DNA from: Flavobacterium amniphilum
GTDB taxonomy: Bacteria > Bacteroidota > Bacteroidia > Flavobacteriales > Flavobacteriaceae
NCBI RefSeq assembly: GCF_023634845.1
Contig: NZ_JAMLJL010000006.1
Location: 124,001-188,000 of the forward strand
Direction of reading: 5' to 3'
DNA length: 64,000 bases
Numbering within the stretch: the first letter of the stretch is position 1; the number at the start of each line of letters is the position of its first letter. Of this stretch, positions 19,440-28,335 are shown piece by piece. Under the pieces are notes generated by a model. That model was not told where the DNA came from. It ran no database searches and saw nothing but the letters and a program-made list of their open reading frames with translations. The position numbers and the translations under genes are program-made.

Positions 19440-20312
19440 ATGCAAAATTCTCCTTTAGTCAGTGTGATATGTTTATGCTACAATCATGGAGAATTTGTTG
19501 TGGAATGTCTTGAATCTGTCCTTAACCAGACATACCCGAATGTTGAATTATTAATTGCCGATGATGCCAGTACTGATAATTCGGCAGCAGTTATTTACAA
19601 TTGGCTTGAAAAACATCCGGACATTCCGTTTATTCACAATACGGCCAATTTAGGCAATACCAAAACGTTCAACAATATCTTAAAACAGGCCAAAGGTGAA
19701 TTTATAATCGACTTAGCCACAGATGATGTGCTTCAAAAAGATTGTATAGAAAAACAAATCAAAGCTTTTAATTCATCTTCTGAAAAACTTAAAATTGTTT
19801 ACGGAAACGCTGAATTGATTGATGAAAAAGGAAACCATTTAGGGTATTATTACGACCAGCCGGCGCCTACGGGAGATCTTTACAAGTCAATTGTTGGCCA
19901 ATACAACAAAATCTGTTCGCCTTCTTCCATGGTAAAAAAAAGTCTGCTGGATGAATTTGGCGGTTACAATGAAAATCTGGCGTATGAAGATTTGGATTTA
20001 TGGATCAAAACTTCCCGTAAATATGAAATACAATACATTGAGGAAGTTCTTATCAAAAGAAGGGAGCTGCAAAATTCATTAGGTAATTCTTTTTTTCTTG
20101 ATAAAAAAAAATCTCATAAAATGAATTGTTCAACTTATCATATTTTAAACAATACCTTCACATTAAACCGTTCCAAAGATGAATACAAGGCATTATTGAG
20201 AAGGGTTCATGGCCAAATAATACTAACGATGGATTTAAAAGATTATCCGCTTCTTTTCAAATTTGCACTGCTTAAATTGAGAATCCATTTAAAATTATAC
20301 GGAATTCTTTAG
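19440..20312 (+). CDS. glycosyltransferase family 2 protein
   Basis: A 290-residue GT-A enzyme. VSVICLCYNHGEFVVECLES, ADDASTDNS and the ATDDVL metal site are visible, followed by YDQPAPTGDLY and NENLAYEDLDLWIKTSRKY (the family ED/W acceptor region). It starts 44 bases from the divergent GT4 gene and ends overlapping the convergent flippase gene by 4 bases. It stands alone on the plus strand among minus-strand genes, a mixed layout typical of polysaccharide islands. Confidence 0.92.
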   Translation: MQNSPLVSVICLCYNHGEFVVECLESVLNQTYPNVELLIADDASTDNSAAVIYNWLEKHPDIPFIHNTANLGNTKTFNNILKQAKGEFIIDLATDDVLQKDCIEKQIKAFNSSSEKLKIVYGNAELIDEKGNHLGYYYDQPAPTGDLYKSIVGQYNKICSPSSMVKKSLLDEFGGYNENLAYEDLDLWIKTSRKYEIQYIEEVLIKRRELQNSLGNSFFLDKKKSHKMNCSTYHILNNTFTLNRSKDEYKALLRRVHGQIILTMDLKDYPLLFKFALLKLRIHLKLYGIL

Positions 20313-21592
20313 CCGCCACCGAAAACCTTTTTCCTGAAGTAAACGACCAGCATCAGAGCATACAGAAAATAATTTATGGCATGTGCCATAACCGCTCCTT
20401 CAACTCCATATTCAGGAATTAAAAACAAACTGCTGATTAATAAAATGGAAAAAGAAATGACTTCGGTTACAATGAATAAAACTGTTTTTTGCCTGGCCAG
20501 AAAAATGATACCCAAAATCCAGGAAACCGCTTTAAAAAAATCGCCGATAATCTGCCACATGAATAGCTTTTTCACCGGGTAAAAATCGGGAGTAAACAAT
20601 ATCTGGATAATTATATCCTTAAGAATGAATACCATCAGCAATATGAGGCAGAAAAGAGGAATTGCTGATTTGTAATACTCCCAAATGATTTTCTTTTCTT
20701 CTGAAACAGCATTTGCCTTTGCCAACCTCGGGAAATAGTAAATTGTCACAAAATTATTCAGGAACAAAAAATAGTATGTCGATATCCTGACCATGGCTTC
20801 TAAATACCCGGCTTCTTCCAAACCTGTATGTTTTATAAGCCAGTTTCTGATAATTAATGGCACTACAGAACCAAGCAATCCCGTCACACAGCCCATTAAA
20901 AAATAATGCATCAGGTTTTTAAACAGTTCTAAGTCAAAATCTTTGAAAGAAGAATTCTGCAGCAGTTCTATTTTTCGGGAAACGAAATAATAATTGAAGA
21001 AAAAAAGCATGGCCGGTATCAAAACCGATGACAGTAAAGCGCCCACCAACTGAAATTTATAAACCAACCCGATTGTTACAATCAGGGTAATCACGTTTCC
21101 TATTATACCTACCTTGAGCGTATTTTTAACATTCCCTAATCCTGTCAGGATTGAATTTAGAAATAAATTCCCTAAATACAACGGAAGTACAATGGCCAGC
21201 AAAACGAACAAATATGAAAATTCAATTTGTCCGTTCAGGACTTTTTGAAAAAAGAAACCTGAGAATCCTAACAAAACAATGGCTATCAATGCTGAATTCA
21301 CACACAGACACACAAAAACTGTCGAAGTGATTTTCTTTAATCTCTGAACATCCGAATCAGCACTGGCGACAAATTTCACAATTCCGGTGTGCAATCCCAA
21401 TGTCCCCAAAGTATCAATCGAGGATAAAAAATTCCTGAAATTCCCCAATAACCCCAACCCAGCCGTTCCAATGGTTATCGCAAGGAATTTTGACGTTACA
21501 AAACCGGTCAGGACTTTAACAAAAACACTGAATCCATTCAATGAGAACAGCTTGAACAAAAGAGAACCACTATGTTTTTTAAAAAACTCCAA
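20309..21592 (-). CDS. O-antigen/oligosaccharide flippase (Wzx-type, MOP superfamily)
   Basis: A 427-residue protein with about twelve hydrophobic helices. The N-terminal GFSVFVKVLTGFVTSKFLAI and GLLGNFRNFLSSIDTLGTLG, and the repeated two-bundle layout, match Wzx/WzxE flippases that move undecaprenyl-linked units across the inner membrane. Its presence among glycosyltransferases supports export of a complete repeat unit. No Wzy polymerase or Wzz is seen here, so a polymerase may be elsewhere or the glycan may be a single unit. It is followed by the next minus-strand gene with a 1-base gap. Confidence 0.88.
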   Translation of the reverse strand: MEFFKKHSGSLLFKLFSLNGFSVFVKVLTGFVTSKFLAITIGTAGLGLLGNFRNFLSSIDTLGTLGLHTGIVKFVASADSDVQRLKKITSTVFVCLCVNSALIAIVLLGFSGFFFQKVLNGQIEFSYLFVLLAIVLPLYLGNLFLNSILTGLGNVKNTLKVGIIGNVITLIVTIGLVYKFQLVGALLSSVLIPAMLFFFNYYFVSRKIELLQNSSFKDFDLELFKNLMHYFLMGCVTGLLGSVVPLIIRNWLIKHTGLEEAGYLEAMVRISTYYFLFLNNFVTIYYFPRLAKANAVSEEKKIIWEYYKSAIPLFCLILLMVFILKDIIIQILFTPDFYPVKKLFMWQIIGDFFKAVSWILGIIFLARQKTVLFIVTEVISFSILLISSLFLIPEYGVEGAVMAHAINYFLYALMLVVYFRKKVFGGG

Positions 21593-21593
21593 C

Positions 21594-22595
21594 TTATTTT
21601 TTTATGCTTGTATACAATCCGAAAATGAAACTTAAAAAATTATATTTCACCAATAAAACCAAAATTCTCAGTTTAAAAGCGACAGCTTCATTTTTCTCTT
21701 TATAGGAAATATTTTGATTTATTTTTACCAATTCATTTCTGAAATCTTCCAAAAAAACTCCAATTGTATTTTTTTCTGACTCCGATTTAAAAGCAAACTT
21801 ACGGAATGTACTCTTTAAAGTTAAAAAGTTATAATTCAATCCAAAAAGATAATCCAAAGCTGTTTTCGATTCTAATCCGAAATCCCGTATCAAAAAGTAA
21901 ATTCTCCGGTAAGTATTCAGACGGTAGAAATTCTTCTCTGAAAAATTTTTGGTAATGGCATCCGGATTATCCTGCCTGTAATAAAATATCCCATCACAGA
22001 AAGCTACTTTTTCACTCTTCAGGAAAACCTTCCGGCTCATGTATTCATCACTGTCAAAGGCATCTTCGGGATACACTTCTCCTTTATACAAACTTATTCT
22101 GTTTAAGCCAAAACCATGAATTTTCCATTCCAATGATTTTAAAAAGGCTTCTTTTCCGCTTAAAAGAACATTCCTGTCACCGCTAACACCTTCAAGTTTT
22201 CTTCCTTTTTCATTTTCGAAATAAAATTCCAAATCCGGCAATATACAATCTGCATTGGTTTCCAAATGCCTTTGGACTGCACTTTCAATCAAATTCCAGG
22301 AAAGTAAATCATCCTGTGAAAGATAAAATATAAAATGACCGTTAACTTTCGGAAGAATGAAATTCCAGGAAAAGGCTGTCATTCCGCCATTAGGTTTGGA
22401 AAATACTTTAAACCTTGGATCACTTGACGCAAAATCATTGCAAATTTTCAGACTGTCATCGGTTGAAGAATCATCAACTAACAGCACTTCAATATTCTTA
22501 TAGGTTTGTTGGGAAACCGATTGAAGTGTTTGACTTAAGTATTTTTCACCGTTATAAACAGGGATAAAAATGGACACCAAATAATTTTCATTCAT
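21594..22595 (-). CDS. glycosyltransferase family 2 protein
   Basis: A 333-residue GT-A enzyme: YLVSIFIPVYNGEKYLSQTL, VDDSSTDDS, and SQDDLL at the metal site. The C-terminal half has EYMSRKVFLKSEKVAFCDG and a tail rich in aromatic residues (YNFLSFIFGLYTSIKK), perhaps membrane-associated. Its ATG abuts the stop of the DegT aminotransferase gene (shared base 22595), so the flippase, this enzyme, the aminotransferase and the FemAB-like gene form a tight minus-strand operon. Confidence 0.92.
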   Translation of the reverse strand: MNENYLVSIFIPVYNGEKYLSQTLQSVSQQTYKNIEVLLVDDSSTDDSLKICNDFASSDPRFKVFSKPNGGMTAFSWNFILPKVNGHFIFYLSQDDLLSWNLIESAVQRHLETNADCILPDLEFYFENEKGRKLEGVSGDRNVLLSGKEAFLKSLEWKIHGFGLNRISLYKGEVYPEDAFDSDEYMSRKVFLKSEKVAFCDGIFYYRQDNPDAITKNFSEKNFYRLNTYRRIYFLIRDFGLESKTALDYLFGLNYNFLTLKSTFRKFAFKSESEKNTIGVFLEDFRNELVKINQNISYKEKNEAVAFKLRILVLLVKYNFLSFIFGLYTSIKK

Positions 22596-23674
22596 CAGTA
22601 TCTGTTTAAAGTCTCAATAACAAAATCCACTTCTTCCCCCGTCAGAACAGGACTCATGGGTAAACTTAATACTTCAGCATGAATTTGTTCGGTAATAGGG
22701 AACGACAAGTTATTCCATTCCGGCAATGCTTTTTGCTTATGTGGCGGCACAGGGTAATGGATTAAAGTCTGTATTCCGTTTTGGGTCAGATACTCCTGAA
22801 GTTCTTCTCTATTTTTACTACGGATTACAAACAAATGGAAAACATGATTTTGCGAAAAATCCCATTCCGGTAAAACTATCTTTTCGTTTCTGATTTCGGT
22901 TATGTAGCGTTTGGCAATACTTCTCCGTTTTTCATTGTCTGTATTTAAATCCGCAAGTTTCACATTCAGAAATGCCGTCTGCAATTCATCCAAACGGGAA
23001 TTAAATCCAATACTTTCATTGTAATATTTGATATCTGAACCATAATTCCGGAGTCTTTGCAATACTTTAGCCAACTTTTCATCATTAGTCACAACAGCTC
23101 CTCCATCTCCTAAAGCACCTAAATTTTTTCCGGGATAGAAACTGAAAGTCCGCGTATGACTTCCTTTAAAAGGGAGTCCGTGACCTTGAGCTGCATCTTC
23201 AACGATTAAAAGATCATACTTGTATCCCAATTCCATAATTGAATCCATATCGGCCAATTGACCATATAAATGTACAATGAGAATCCCTTTCGTCTTTTCA
23301 GAAATCTTCTCTTCAATTTTAGCCGGATCGATATTATAAGTACTGATCAACGGCTCAACCAAAACCGGCACTAATCCGGCATGGATAATTCCGAGAATAC
23401 TGGCAATATAAGTATTGGCCGGAACAATAATCTCGTCCCCTTTCTGAAGAACTCCGGTTTCAATATACCCTAAAAAACTAAGCGTAATGGCGTCTAATCC
23501 GTTGGCAACACCCACACAATATTTCGAACCGCAATAATCAGCGAATGAGCGTTCAAAAGTTTCAACTTCCTCCCCTAAAACATACCAGCCTTTATCCATT
23601 ACCGTTTTCAGCTTCTCCTGAAAAGTAACTTCATAGCGTTGATTTATTTTTTTTAGGTCCAGAAACGAAATCAT
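22595..23674 (-). CDS. DegT/DnrJ/EryC1/StrS-family sugar aminotransferase (FdtB/QdtB-like)
   Basis: A 359-residue PLP enzyme that puts an amino group on a nucleotide keto-sugar. It has the fold-type I pattern: VGVANGLDAITLSFLGY, PANTYIASILGI, IVEDAAQGHG, and Lys183 in SFYPGKNLGALGDGG as Schiff-base lysine, then GFNSRLDELQTAFL and VFHLFVI. With the FdtA-like ketoisomerase it would make dTDP-3-amino-3,6-dideoxyhexose using glutamate as donor. It overlaps the FemAB-like gene by 4 bases. The 3-amino assignment rests on gene context. Confidence 0.93.
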   Translation of the reverse strand: MISFLDLKKINQRYEVTFQEKLKTVMDKGWYVLGEEVETFERSFADYCGSKYCVGVANGLDAITLSFLGYIETGVLQKGDEIIVPANTYIASILGIIHAGLVPVLVEPLISTYNIDPAKIEEKISEKTKGILIVHLYGQLADMDSIMELGYKYDLLIVEDAAQGHGLPFKGSHTRTFSFYPGKNLGALGDGGAVVTNDEKLAKVLQRLRNYGSDIKYYNESIGFNSRLDELQTAFLNVKLADLNTDNEKRRSIAKRYITEIRNEKIVLPEWDFSQNHVFHLFVIRSKNREELQEYLTQNGIQTLIHYPVPPHKQKALPEWNNLSFPITEQIHAEVLSLPMSPVLTGEEVDFVIETLNRY

Positions 23675-24621
23675 AGTGTAATTTTATAATAATCCTGAGT
23701 GTAAATGGCACAACCCAATTCTTCTTTTTGCTTTAGTAAGCCTTTGTTATATTTTTTTCCTTCTTCTTCATTGACAATTCCCATGTCGAAGAATTTTTTA
23801 CCTTCTTTTTCAAATTTATGGATTAAATGAATAAACAGAAAATCCATGGCTCTCAAATCGGTTCCTCTGTCTGTTGTTGCGCCATACTGTGATTTCAAAC
23901 CGTTATCAAATTCAAAAACCGTGATTCCGGCCAGGATATCATTTCCTTCATAAATTGAAAACTGGCGGATATTTTCAGGAAAATCAGATTTGAGTTTTTC
24001 AATTTCATCAAGCGTATGAACCGGTTTCACATGATGCTTTTGTTCAAGCCTTGGAATCAATACTTTTTCCCAAAAAGGCTTCAGGGTCAACTCTTCCTTA
24101 ATGATAAGTTCCAATTCATCACATTTTCTCAGATGCTTCAGTTTTGACTTGTGAATCAGGACAGGCTCTGAATAATCAATCATTAAATTCATATCCTTTC
24201 TGTAAATCTCAGCTCCCTTTTGAAACAAAAAATAATCCAGACCAACACTGCTAATACTACTGTAAAAATCAGGAAGCATTTTTATTTTAAAAGCTTCAAT
24301 TTCATTCTCTTTAAGAAACTGCATAAGAATGCTCAATATTTCATTTACAGCATCTCCTCCGGCATTTTTATTAAAAACGAGTCCGCCATACGTCAACCCC
24401 TGATGGGAAATAACTTCATTCCCGGAAATATTTGCCGGTACAATTGCTGTTAATTTACCTTTTGAATTAAAAACCAGTAACGAAAAATCAGTGAAACGAT
24501 CACTGTGATATTCCATAAAATCCCGGTGGAACAAAAAAGTTGCGTTTTTGGCTCCGGCAACAAATTGGTTCCAAACCGTATAATCTTCAGGTTGATATTT
24601 TTTAACGGAATAATTCTTCAC
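23671..24621 (-). CDS. FemAB/GNAT-like acyltransferase
   Basis: A 316-residue protein with two GNAT-like halves. WNQFVAGAKNATFLFHRDFM, ISHQGLTYGGLVF and the C-terminal GLKSQYGATTDRG, AMDFLFIHLIHKFEKEG, FFDMGIVNEEEG pattern resemble FemAB/BioF2-like and peptidoglycan-bridge aminoacyltransferase folds. It is the first gene of the flippase/aminotransferase operon, so it may acylate the amino sugar made by its neighbours, in the place where FdtC or QdtC is found elsewhere. Acyl donor (acetyl-CoA or aminoacyl-tRNA) is unknown. No membrane segment is seen. Confidence 0.75.
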   Translation of the reverse strand: MKNYSVKKYQPEDYTVWNQFVAGAKNATFLFHRDFMEYHSDRFTDFSLLVFNSKGKLTAIVPANISGNEVISHQGLTYGGLVFNKNAGGDAVNEILSILMQFLKENEIEAFKIKMLPDFYSSISSVGLDYFLFQKGAEIYRKDMNLMIDYSEPVLIHKSKLKHLRKCDELELIIKEELTLKPFWEKVLIPRLEQKHHVKPVHTLDEIEKLKSDFPENIRQFSIYEGNDILAGITVFEFDNGLKSQYGATTDRGTDLRAMDFLFIHLIHKFEKEGKKFFDMGIVNEEEGKKYNKGLLKQKEELGCAIYTQDYYKITL

Positions 24622-24625
24622 TCCC

Positions 24626-25369
24626 TTACATATTTTGGGTATAGTAGTTGTAGTCTTTCAAAATTGTCCGGATGAATTCCCTGTTATTTTCAGATTGTTT
24701 TTTAATCCCGGTCACTCTTTCGATTTTTTCTTTCAGTTTATTGATTAATTCATAATCGTCCTGTGCAAGCGCGCTGTTAAATGTTTCCTTAATGATACGC
24801 ATATCATTATCAGACAGCTTGATTACCAAAGGGTAAGTTGGTACATACTCATGCCCGATGTCTTCCAAAATCGTATTACTGATTGAAATACTGTTTTTGA
24901 GTGTAATTACAGCAGTTCCTGCAGCCATATCGCCAATACGTTGTACTTTTTTACTTGCGACAATCGCAATAAAACCAATCAGGCCTCCAAATAAATTATT
25001 CTCGATAATCCTGAAAATCCAACGGATAAGATAATCGCCAAAACTTGCTTGATAACCGTCTAATTTGACCACTTTTATTTTCATTATCTTTTTCCCTAAA
25101 GTTTGTCCTTCAAAAAGAGATTCCAAAGCCAGTGAATAAACAACGGCAGGAAAGAAAAAAACAATAACGATAGCCGTTACAGACCAATAATCCATCGTCG
25201 CAAAATTAGCCGCAATTCCCAATCCTTCCAAAAGCACATACCACACCACAAATGAATAGGCTATTTTAACCAGAATATCAATCAAACTTGCTGCTATCCT
25301 CTCACCTACCGAAGCTGCTTTAAAATTAATATTGACATTTTGTGTTGTAGTTATTGTTAATTCTGACAT
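24626..25369 (-). CDS. RDD-family membrane protein
   Basis: A 247-residue inner-membrane protein. I chose the ATG at 25369 (MSELTITTTQNVNINF); the open frame further upstream would overlap the divergent SpoIIM-like gene. The RDD signatures are SVGERIAASLIDILVKIAYS and EGQTLGKKIMKIKVVKLDG, with three to four hydrophobic helices (about 25-45, 55-80, 115-140) and a soluble C-terminal region of about 80 residues. It is divergent from the SpoIIM/MoxR/DUF58 genes, 21 bases away, an arrangement that recurs in Bacteroidota. Function unknown; some RDD proteins are cation antiporters. Confidence 0.88.
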   Translation of the reverse strand: MSELTITTTQNVNINFKAASVGERIAASLIDILVKIAYSFVVWYVLLEGLGIAANFATMDYWSVTAIVIVFFFPAVVYSLALESLFEGQTLGKKIMKIKVVKLDGYQASFGDYLIRWIFRIIENNLFGGLIGFIAIVASKKVQRIGDMAAGTAVITLKNSISISNTILEDIGHEYVPTYPLVIKLSDNDMRIIKETFNSALAQDDYELINKLKEKIERVTGIKKQSENNREFIRTILKDYNYYTQNM

Positions 25370-25390
25370 AATAATTATTTTAGCACTCCA

Positions 25391-26371
25391 ATGAGAGAAG
25401 TAGCTTTTATAAAACAAAATAAAGAAAAATGGCTTGAACTTGAGCAAGCAATTTTGGGTAAATCTATAAAAAATCCTGATGAAATAGCGAATTTGTATAT
25501 CCAAATCGTAAACGATTTGTCATATGCACAAACCTATTATCCTAAAAGTAAGACTGTTGTTTACTTAAACCATCTGGCTTCACAAATTTTCCAGAAGATT
25601 TACAAAACCAAGAGAACCGACACAAACCGTTTGGCCTATTTCTTTAAAACCGAGGTACCGATATTGGTTTATCAATACCAGAGATACCTTTTGTATGCCT
25701 TTGTTTTATTTTTTGTCATTGTAGGTATTGGTGTAGTTTCTGCAAAATATGATGCCGGATTCATACGAAACACTTTGAGTGACGCCTATGTGGATGAAAC
25801 ACTCGAAAACATCAAAAACGGAAATCCGGTTGCGATTTATAAATCAGGCAGTGACTGGGGAAGTTTTATAGGTATCACCTTCAACAACATCAAAGTTGGG
25901 ATGTTATGTTACATTTCCGGTATTTTTGCCGGAATAGGAACCTTCATCGTTTTTCTGCAAAACTGCATTATGATTGGAGCTTTCCAATATATGTTCTATG
26001 AGCAGGGTGTATTTTGGCAAAGTGTACGTGGTATCTGGATTCACGGTTCCATGGAGATATTTGCCATTGTAATTGAAACGGCTGCCGGTTTTATTCTGGG
26101 AGCATCAATTTTGTTTCCAAGAACCTATTCCAGAATGAATTCTTTTAAAATAGGATTTAAGGACAGTTTTAAAATTTTCCTGAGCACCTTCCCTTTTACC
26201 TTTGCCGCAGGTTTTCTTGAAGGATTCATCACTCGCTATTCGATTGATATGCCCATTTGGTTAAGCAGTATGATTATTTTATCAACGTTATCCCTGATTG
26301 GTTATTATTACCTTATATATCCGTCCAAAGTAGTAAAACAAATTGAAAACAATCATATTCCAACTGTTTAA
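25391..26371 (+). CDS. SpoIIM-like (stage II sporulation protein M family) membrane protein
   Basis: A 326-residue protein with a soluble N-terminal part (MREVAFIKQNKEKWLELEQA, about 100 residues) and five to six membrane helices. Family features are the FLQNCIMIGAF, WIHGSMEIFAIVIETAAGF and LEGFITRY segments. The organism is not expected to sporulate; the family name is historical. It opens a plus-strand series with DUF4129, DUF4350, MoxR and DUF58 genes, suggesting a membrane complex assembled by the MoxR ATPase. Its role is unknown. Confidence 0.9.
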   Translation: MREVAFIKQNKEKWLELEQAILGKSIKNPDEIANLYIQIVNDLSYAQTYYPKSKTVVYLNHLASQIFQKIYKTKRTDTNRLAYFFKTEVPILVYQYQRYLLYAFVLFFVIVGIGVVSAKYDAGFIRNTLSDAYVDETLENIKNGNPVAIYKSGSDWGSFIGITFNNIKVGMLCYISGIFAGIGTFIVFLQNCIMIGAFQYMFYEQGVFWQSVRGIWIHGSMEIFAIVIETAAGFILGASILFPRTYSRMNSFKIGFKDSFKIFLSTFPFTFAAGFLEGFITRYSIDMPIWLSSMIILSTLSLIGYYYLIYPSKVVKQIENNHIPTV

Positions 26372-26403
26372 CATCGGTTTGGTTATTAAAATTGGAAACT
26401 ATA

Positions 26404-27132
26404 GTGAATAAATTATTGCTTATACTTTTATTTTTTATTTCAGCTGGCTATGCCAAAGGTGATTCCTTGGATATGGCTCAGGTTTATATTGATAAAACTT
26501 CAAAAATCGAAGCCCGTCATTTTGATTCAGGCTTTAAAAGCAACTACAAAGACAAAAGCTTTATTTACGAATACAAGGCTCCCGAAAAAAGTGCATGGGA
26601 TAAATTCAAGGAAGCAATTGCACAATTTCTGAATGAATTATTCGGAAATGCCTTTAGCGGAATATCTGCAAAAACTATCAGCACCATTTTTTACTGCATT
26701 GTTGGCTTGATTATAGTATTCGTAATTTATCTGATTGTAAAAACGATCATGAATAAAGAAGGTAAATGGGCTTTTGGTAAGAGTTCAGATAAAAAAATCA
26801 TCGATTATTCCGACATGGAGAAAAACATTCATAATGTAAATTTTGAAAAACTGATCCAGGAAGCCATGGCGCAAGGCAATAACCGATTGGTAATCCGCTT
26901 TTATTACCTGTGGCTTTTGAAAAAAATGACCGATAACAACATTATCGAATGGGATATTGAAAAAACAAATTCCGATTATTTCCACGAAATCAAAAGTGAA
27001 AAACTGAAAGATGATTTCAGCTATTTATCCTATTTATACAATTATATATGGTATGGCGAATTTGAACTGACCGAAGATACATTCTCCAAAACCAGAAAAT
27101 CATTTGAAACAACTTTCCAATCTTTAGCTTAA
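26404..27132 (+). CDS. DUF4129-type membrane protein
   Basis: About 242 residues. I favour the GTG at 26404 (MNKLLLILLFFISAGYAKGD is a good signal peptide); a TTG at 26392 is the alternative. After a periplasmic stretch (WDKFKEAIAQFLNELFG) comes one helix (TIFYCIVGLIIVFVIYLIV, about residues 90-112), then a cytosolic domain with NFEKLIQEAMAQGNN, AIRFYYLW-like VIRFYYLWLLKKM and YNYIWYGEFELTEDTF, the DUF4129 pattern. Its stop overlaps the next start in TAATG. The function is unknown; it is always near MoxR/DUF58 genes. Confidence 0.83.
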   Translation: MNKLLLILLFFISAGYAKGDSLDMAQVYIDKTSKIEARHFDSGFKSNYKDKSFIYEYKAPEKSAWDKFKEAIAQFLNELFGNAFSGISAKTISTIFYCIVGLIIVFVIYLIVKTIMNKEGKWAFGKSSDKKIIDYSDMEKNIHNVNFEKLIQEAMAQGNNRLVIRFYYLWLLKKMTDNNIIEWDIEKTNSDYFHEIKSEKLKDDFSYLSYLYNYIWYGEFELTEDTFSKTRKSFETTFQSLA

Positions 27133-28331
27133 TGAACAAAAATATCATTATATATATCGTTTTACTGGTATTACTGATCATTGGAATTAGTTTCATCGAA
27201 TCTGCCGACCCAAAACCTGTCGACTGGACACCGTCATATGACATCAAAGACAAGAGGCCATTGGGATTATATGTTTTTAATGCCGAAATAAAAGGGCTGC
27301 TTAAAAAATCAAAAATTGAAAAGATAAAGCAAACCCCATATAGCTTTTTTACCGAAAGTTATAACTATGACACGATTAATCCGGGTTATACCAAAAAAGG
27401 AACTTTCCTGTACATTGATGAATTTTCAAATTTAAATGAAGAAGAAGTAAATGAGATGCTTACTTATGTTTCGTACGGAAACAAAGCGTTTATAAGTGCT
27501 AAGGATTTCCCGAAAAACCTGATGGACAGTTTAAGCATGAACCAAACATCCGAATACAACCGTAAAGGTGCAATTCTCAACGGAATTTACAATAAAAGTT
27601 TAGGCAATACCGAATATAAAATTGAAGAAGATGTCACCCTCGGCTACTTCTCCAAAATAGATTATGATTACACCACAGCATTGGGCTATGTGCGTCAGGA
27701 TACGGCTAAAATTAACTTTGTAAAAGTCAATTATTATGACGGTGAAATTTACCTGCACAAACAGCCTGCTGCCTTTACCAATTTCCATTTACTGAAAGAG
27801 AATCATTATCAATATGCCGAAAAGGTACTTTCCTATGTCCCTGAAGGGAATGTTTACTGGTATACCAAAGGACAAATCGAAGGAGAGTCATCTTTACTCA
27901 AATATTTCTTAAGCCAGCCGGCATTCAGGGCGGCAACCTACATTTTCCTTATCGGAATGTTGTTGTTCATGATTTTTAATGCTAAGCGCAAACAACGCAT
28001 TGTGCCTATCTTTAAACCATTGACCAATACAACAATTGATTTTGTAAAAAGTATAGGTAATTTATACCATCAGGAAGGCAATCATGATAATATCATTGAT
28101 AAAAAAATTATTTATTTTCTGGAAAAAATCAGAAACGAATATTTAATGGATACGACTAAACTCGATGATCAGTTCATCAGGAAATTGCACCAAAAATCAG
28201 GAAAAGACATTCAGGTAATCGAAAAAGCCGTCTTTTTAATCAATGCACACAGAAGAAGCCCGAACACATCAATCGAAGCTGATCTAATACAAATCTCAAA
28301 CGCAATAGAAAACGTTTTACATAAAGACTAA
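27132..28331 (+). CDS. DUF4350-type membrane protein
   Basis: A 399-residue protein with an N-terminal membrane anchor (IIIYIVLLVLLIIGISFI), a periplasmic domain of about 240 residues that starts with WTPSYDIKDKRPLGLYVFNA and contains LYIDEFSNLNEEEV (a DUF4350 feature), a second helix (ATYIFLIGMLLFMIFNA, about 270-290) and a cytosolic C-terminus with a basic start (KRKQRIVPIFKP). It overlaps the DUF4129 gene by one base and ends 4 bases before the MoxR gene. It is a structural partner by context; no enzyme motif is seen. Confidence 0.85.
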   Translation: MNKNIIIYIVLLVLLIIGISFIESADPKPVDWTPSYDIKDKRPLGLYVFNAEIKGLLKKSKIEKIKQTPYSFFTESYNYDTINPGYTKKGTFLYIDEFSNLNEEEVNEMLTYVSYGNKAFISAKDFPKNLMDSLSMNQTSEYNRKGAILNGIYNKSLGNTEYKIEEDVTLGYFSKIDYDYTTALGYVRQDTAKINFVKVNYYDGEIYLHKQPAAFTNFHLLKENHYQYAEKVLSYVPEGNVYWYTKGQIEGESSLLKYFLSQPAFRAATYIFLIGMLLFMIFNAKRKQRIVPIFKPLTNTTIDFVKSIGNLYHQEGNHDNIIDKKIIYFLEKIRNEYLMDTTKLDDQFIRKLHQKSGKDIQVIEKAVFLINAHRRSPNTSIEADLIQISNAIENVLHKD

Positions 28332-28335
28332 AGTT

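Noticed and set aside
25370..25504. Extended RDD protein start
   Set aside because: The extension runs antisense through the first codons of the SpoIIM-like gene; MSELTITTTQ at 25369 is the natural start.
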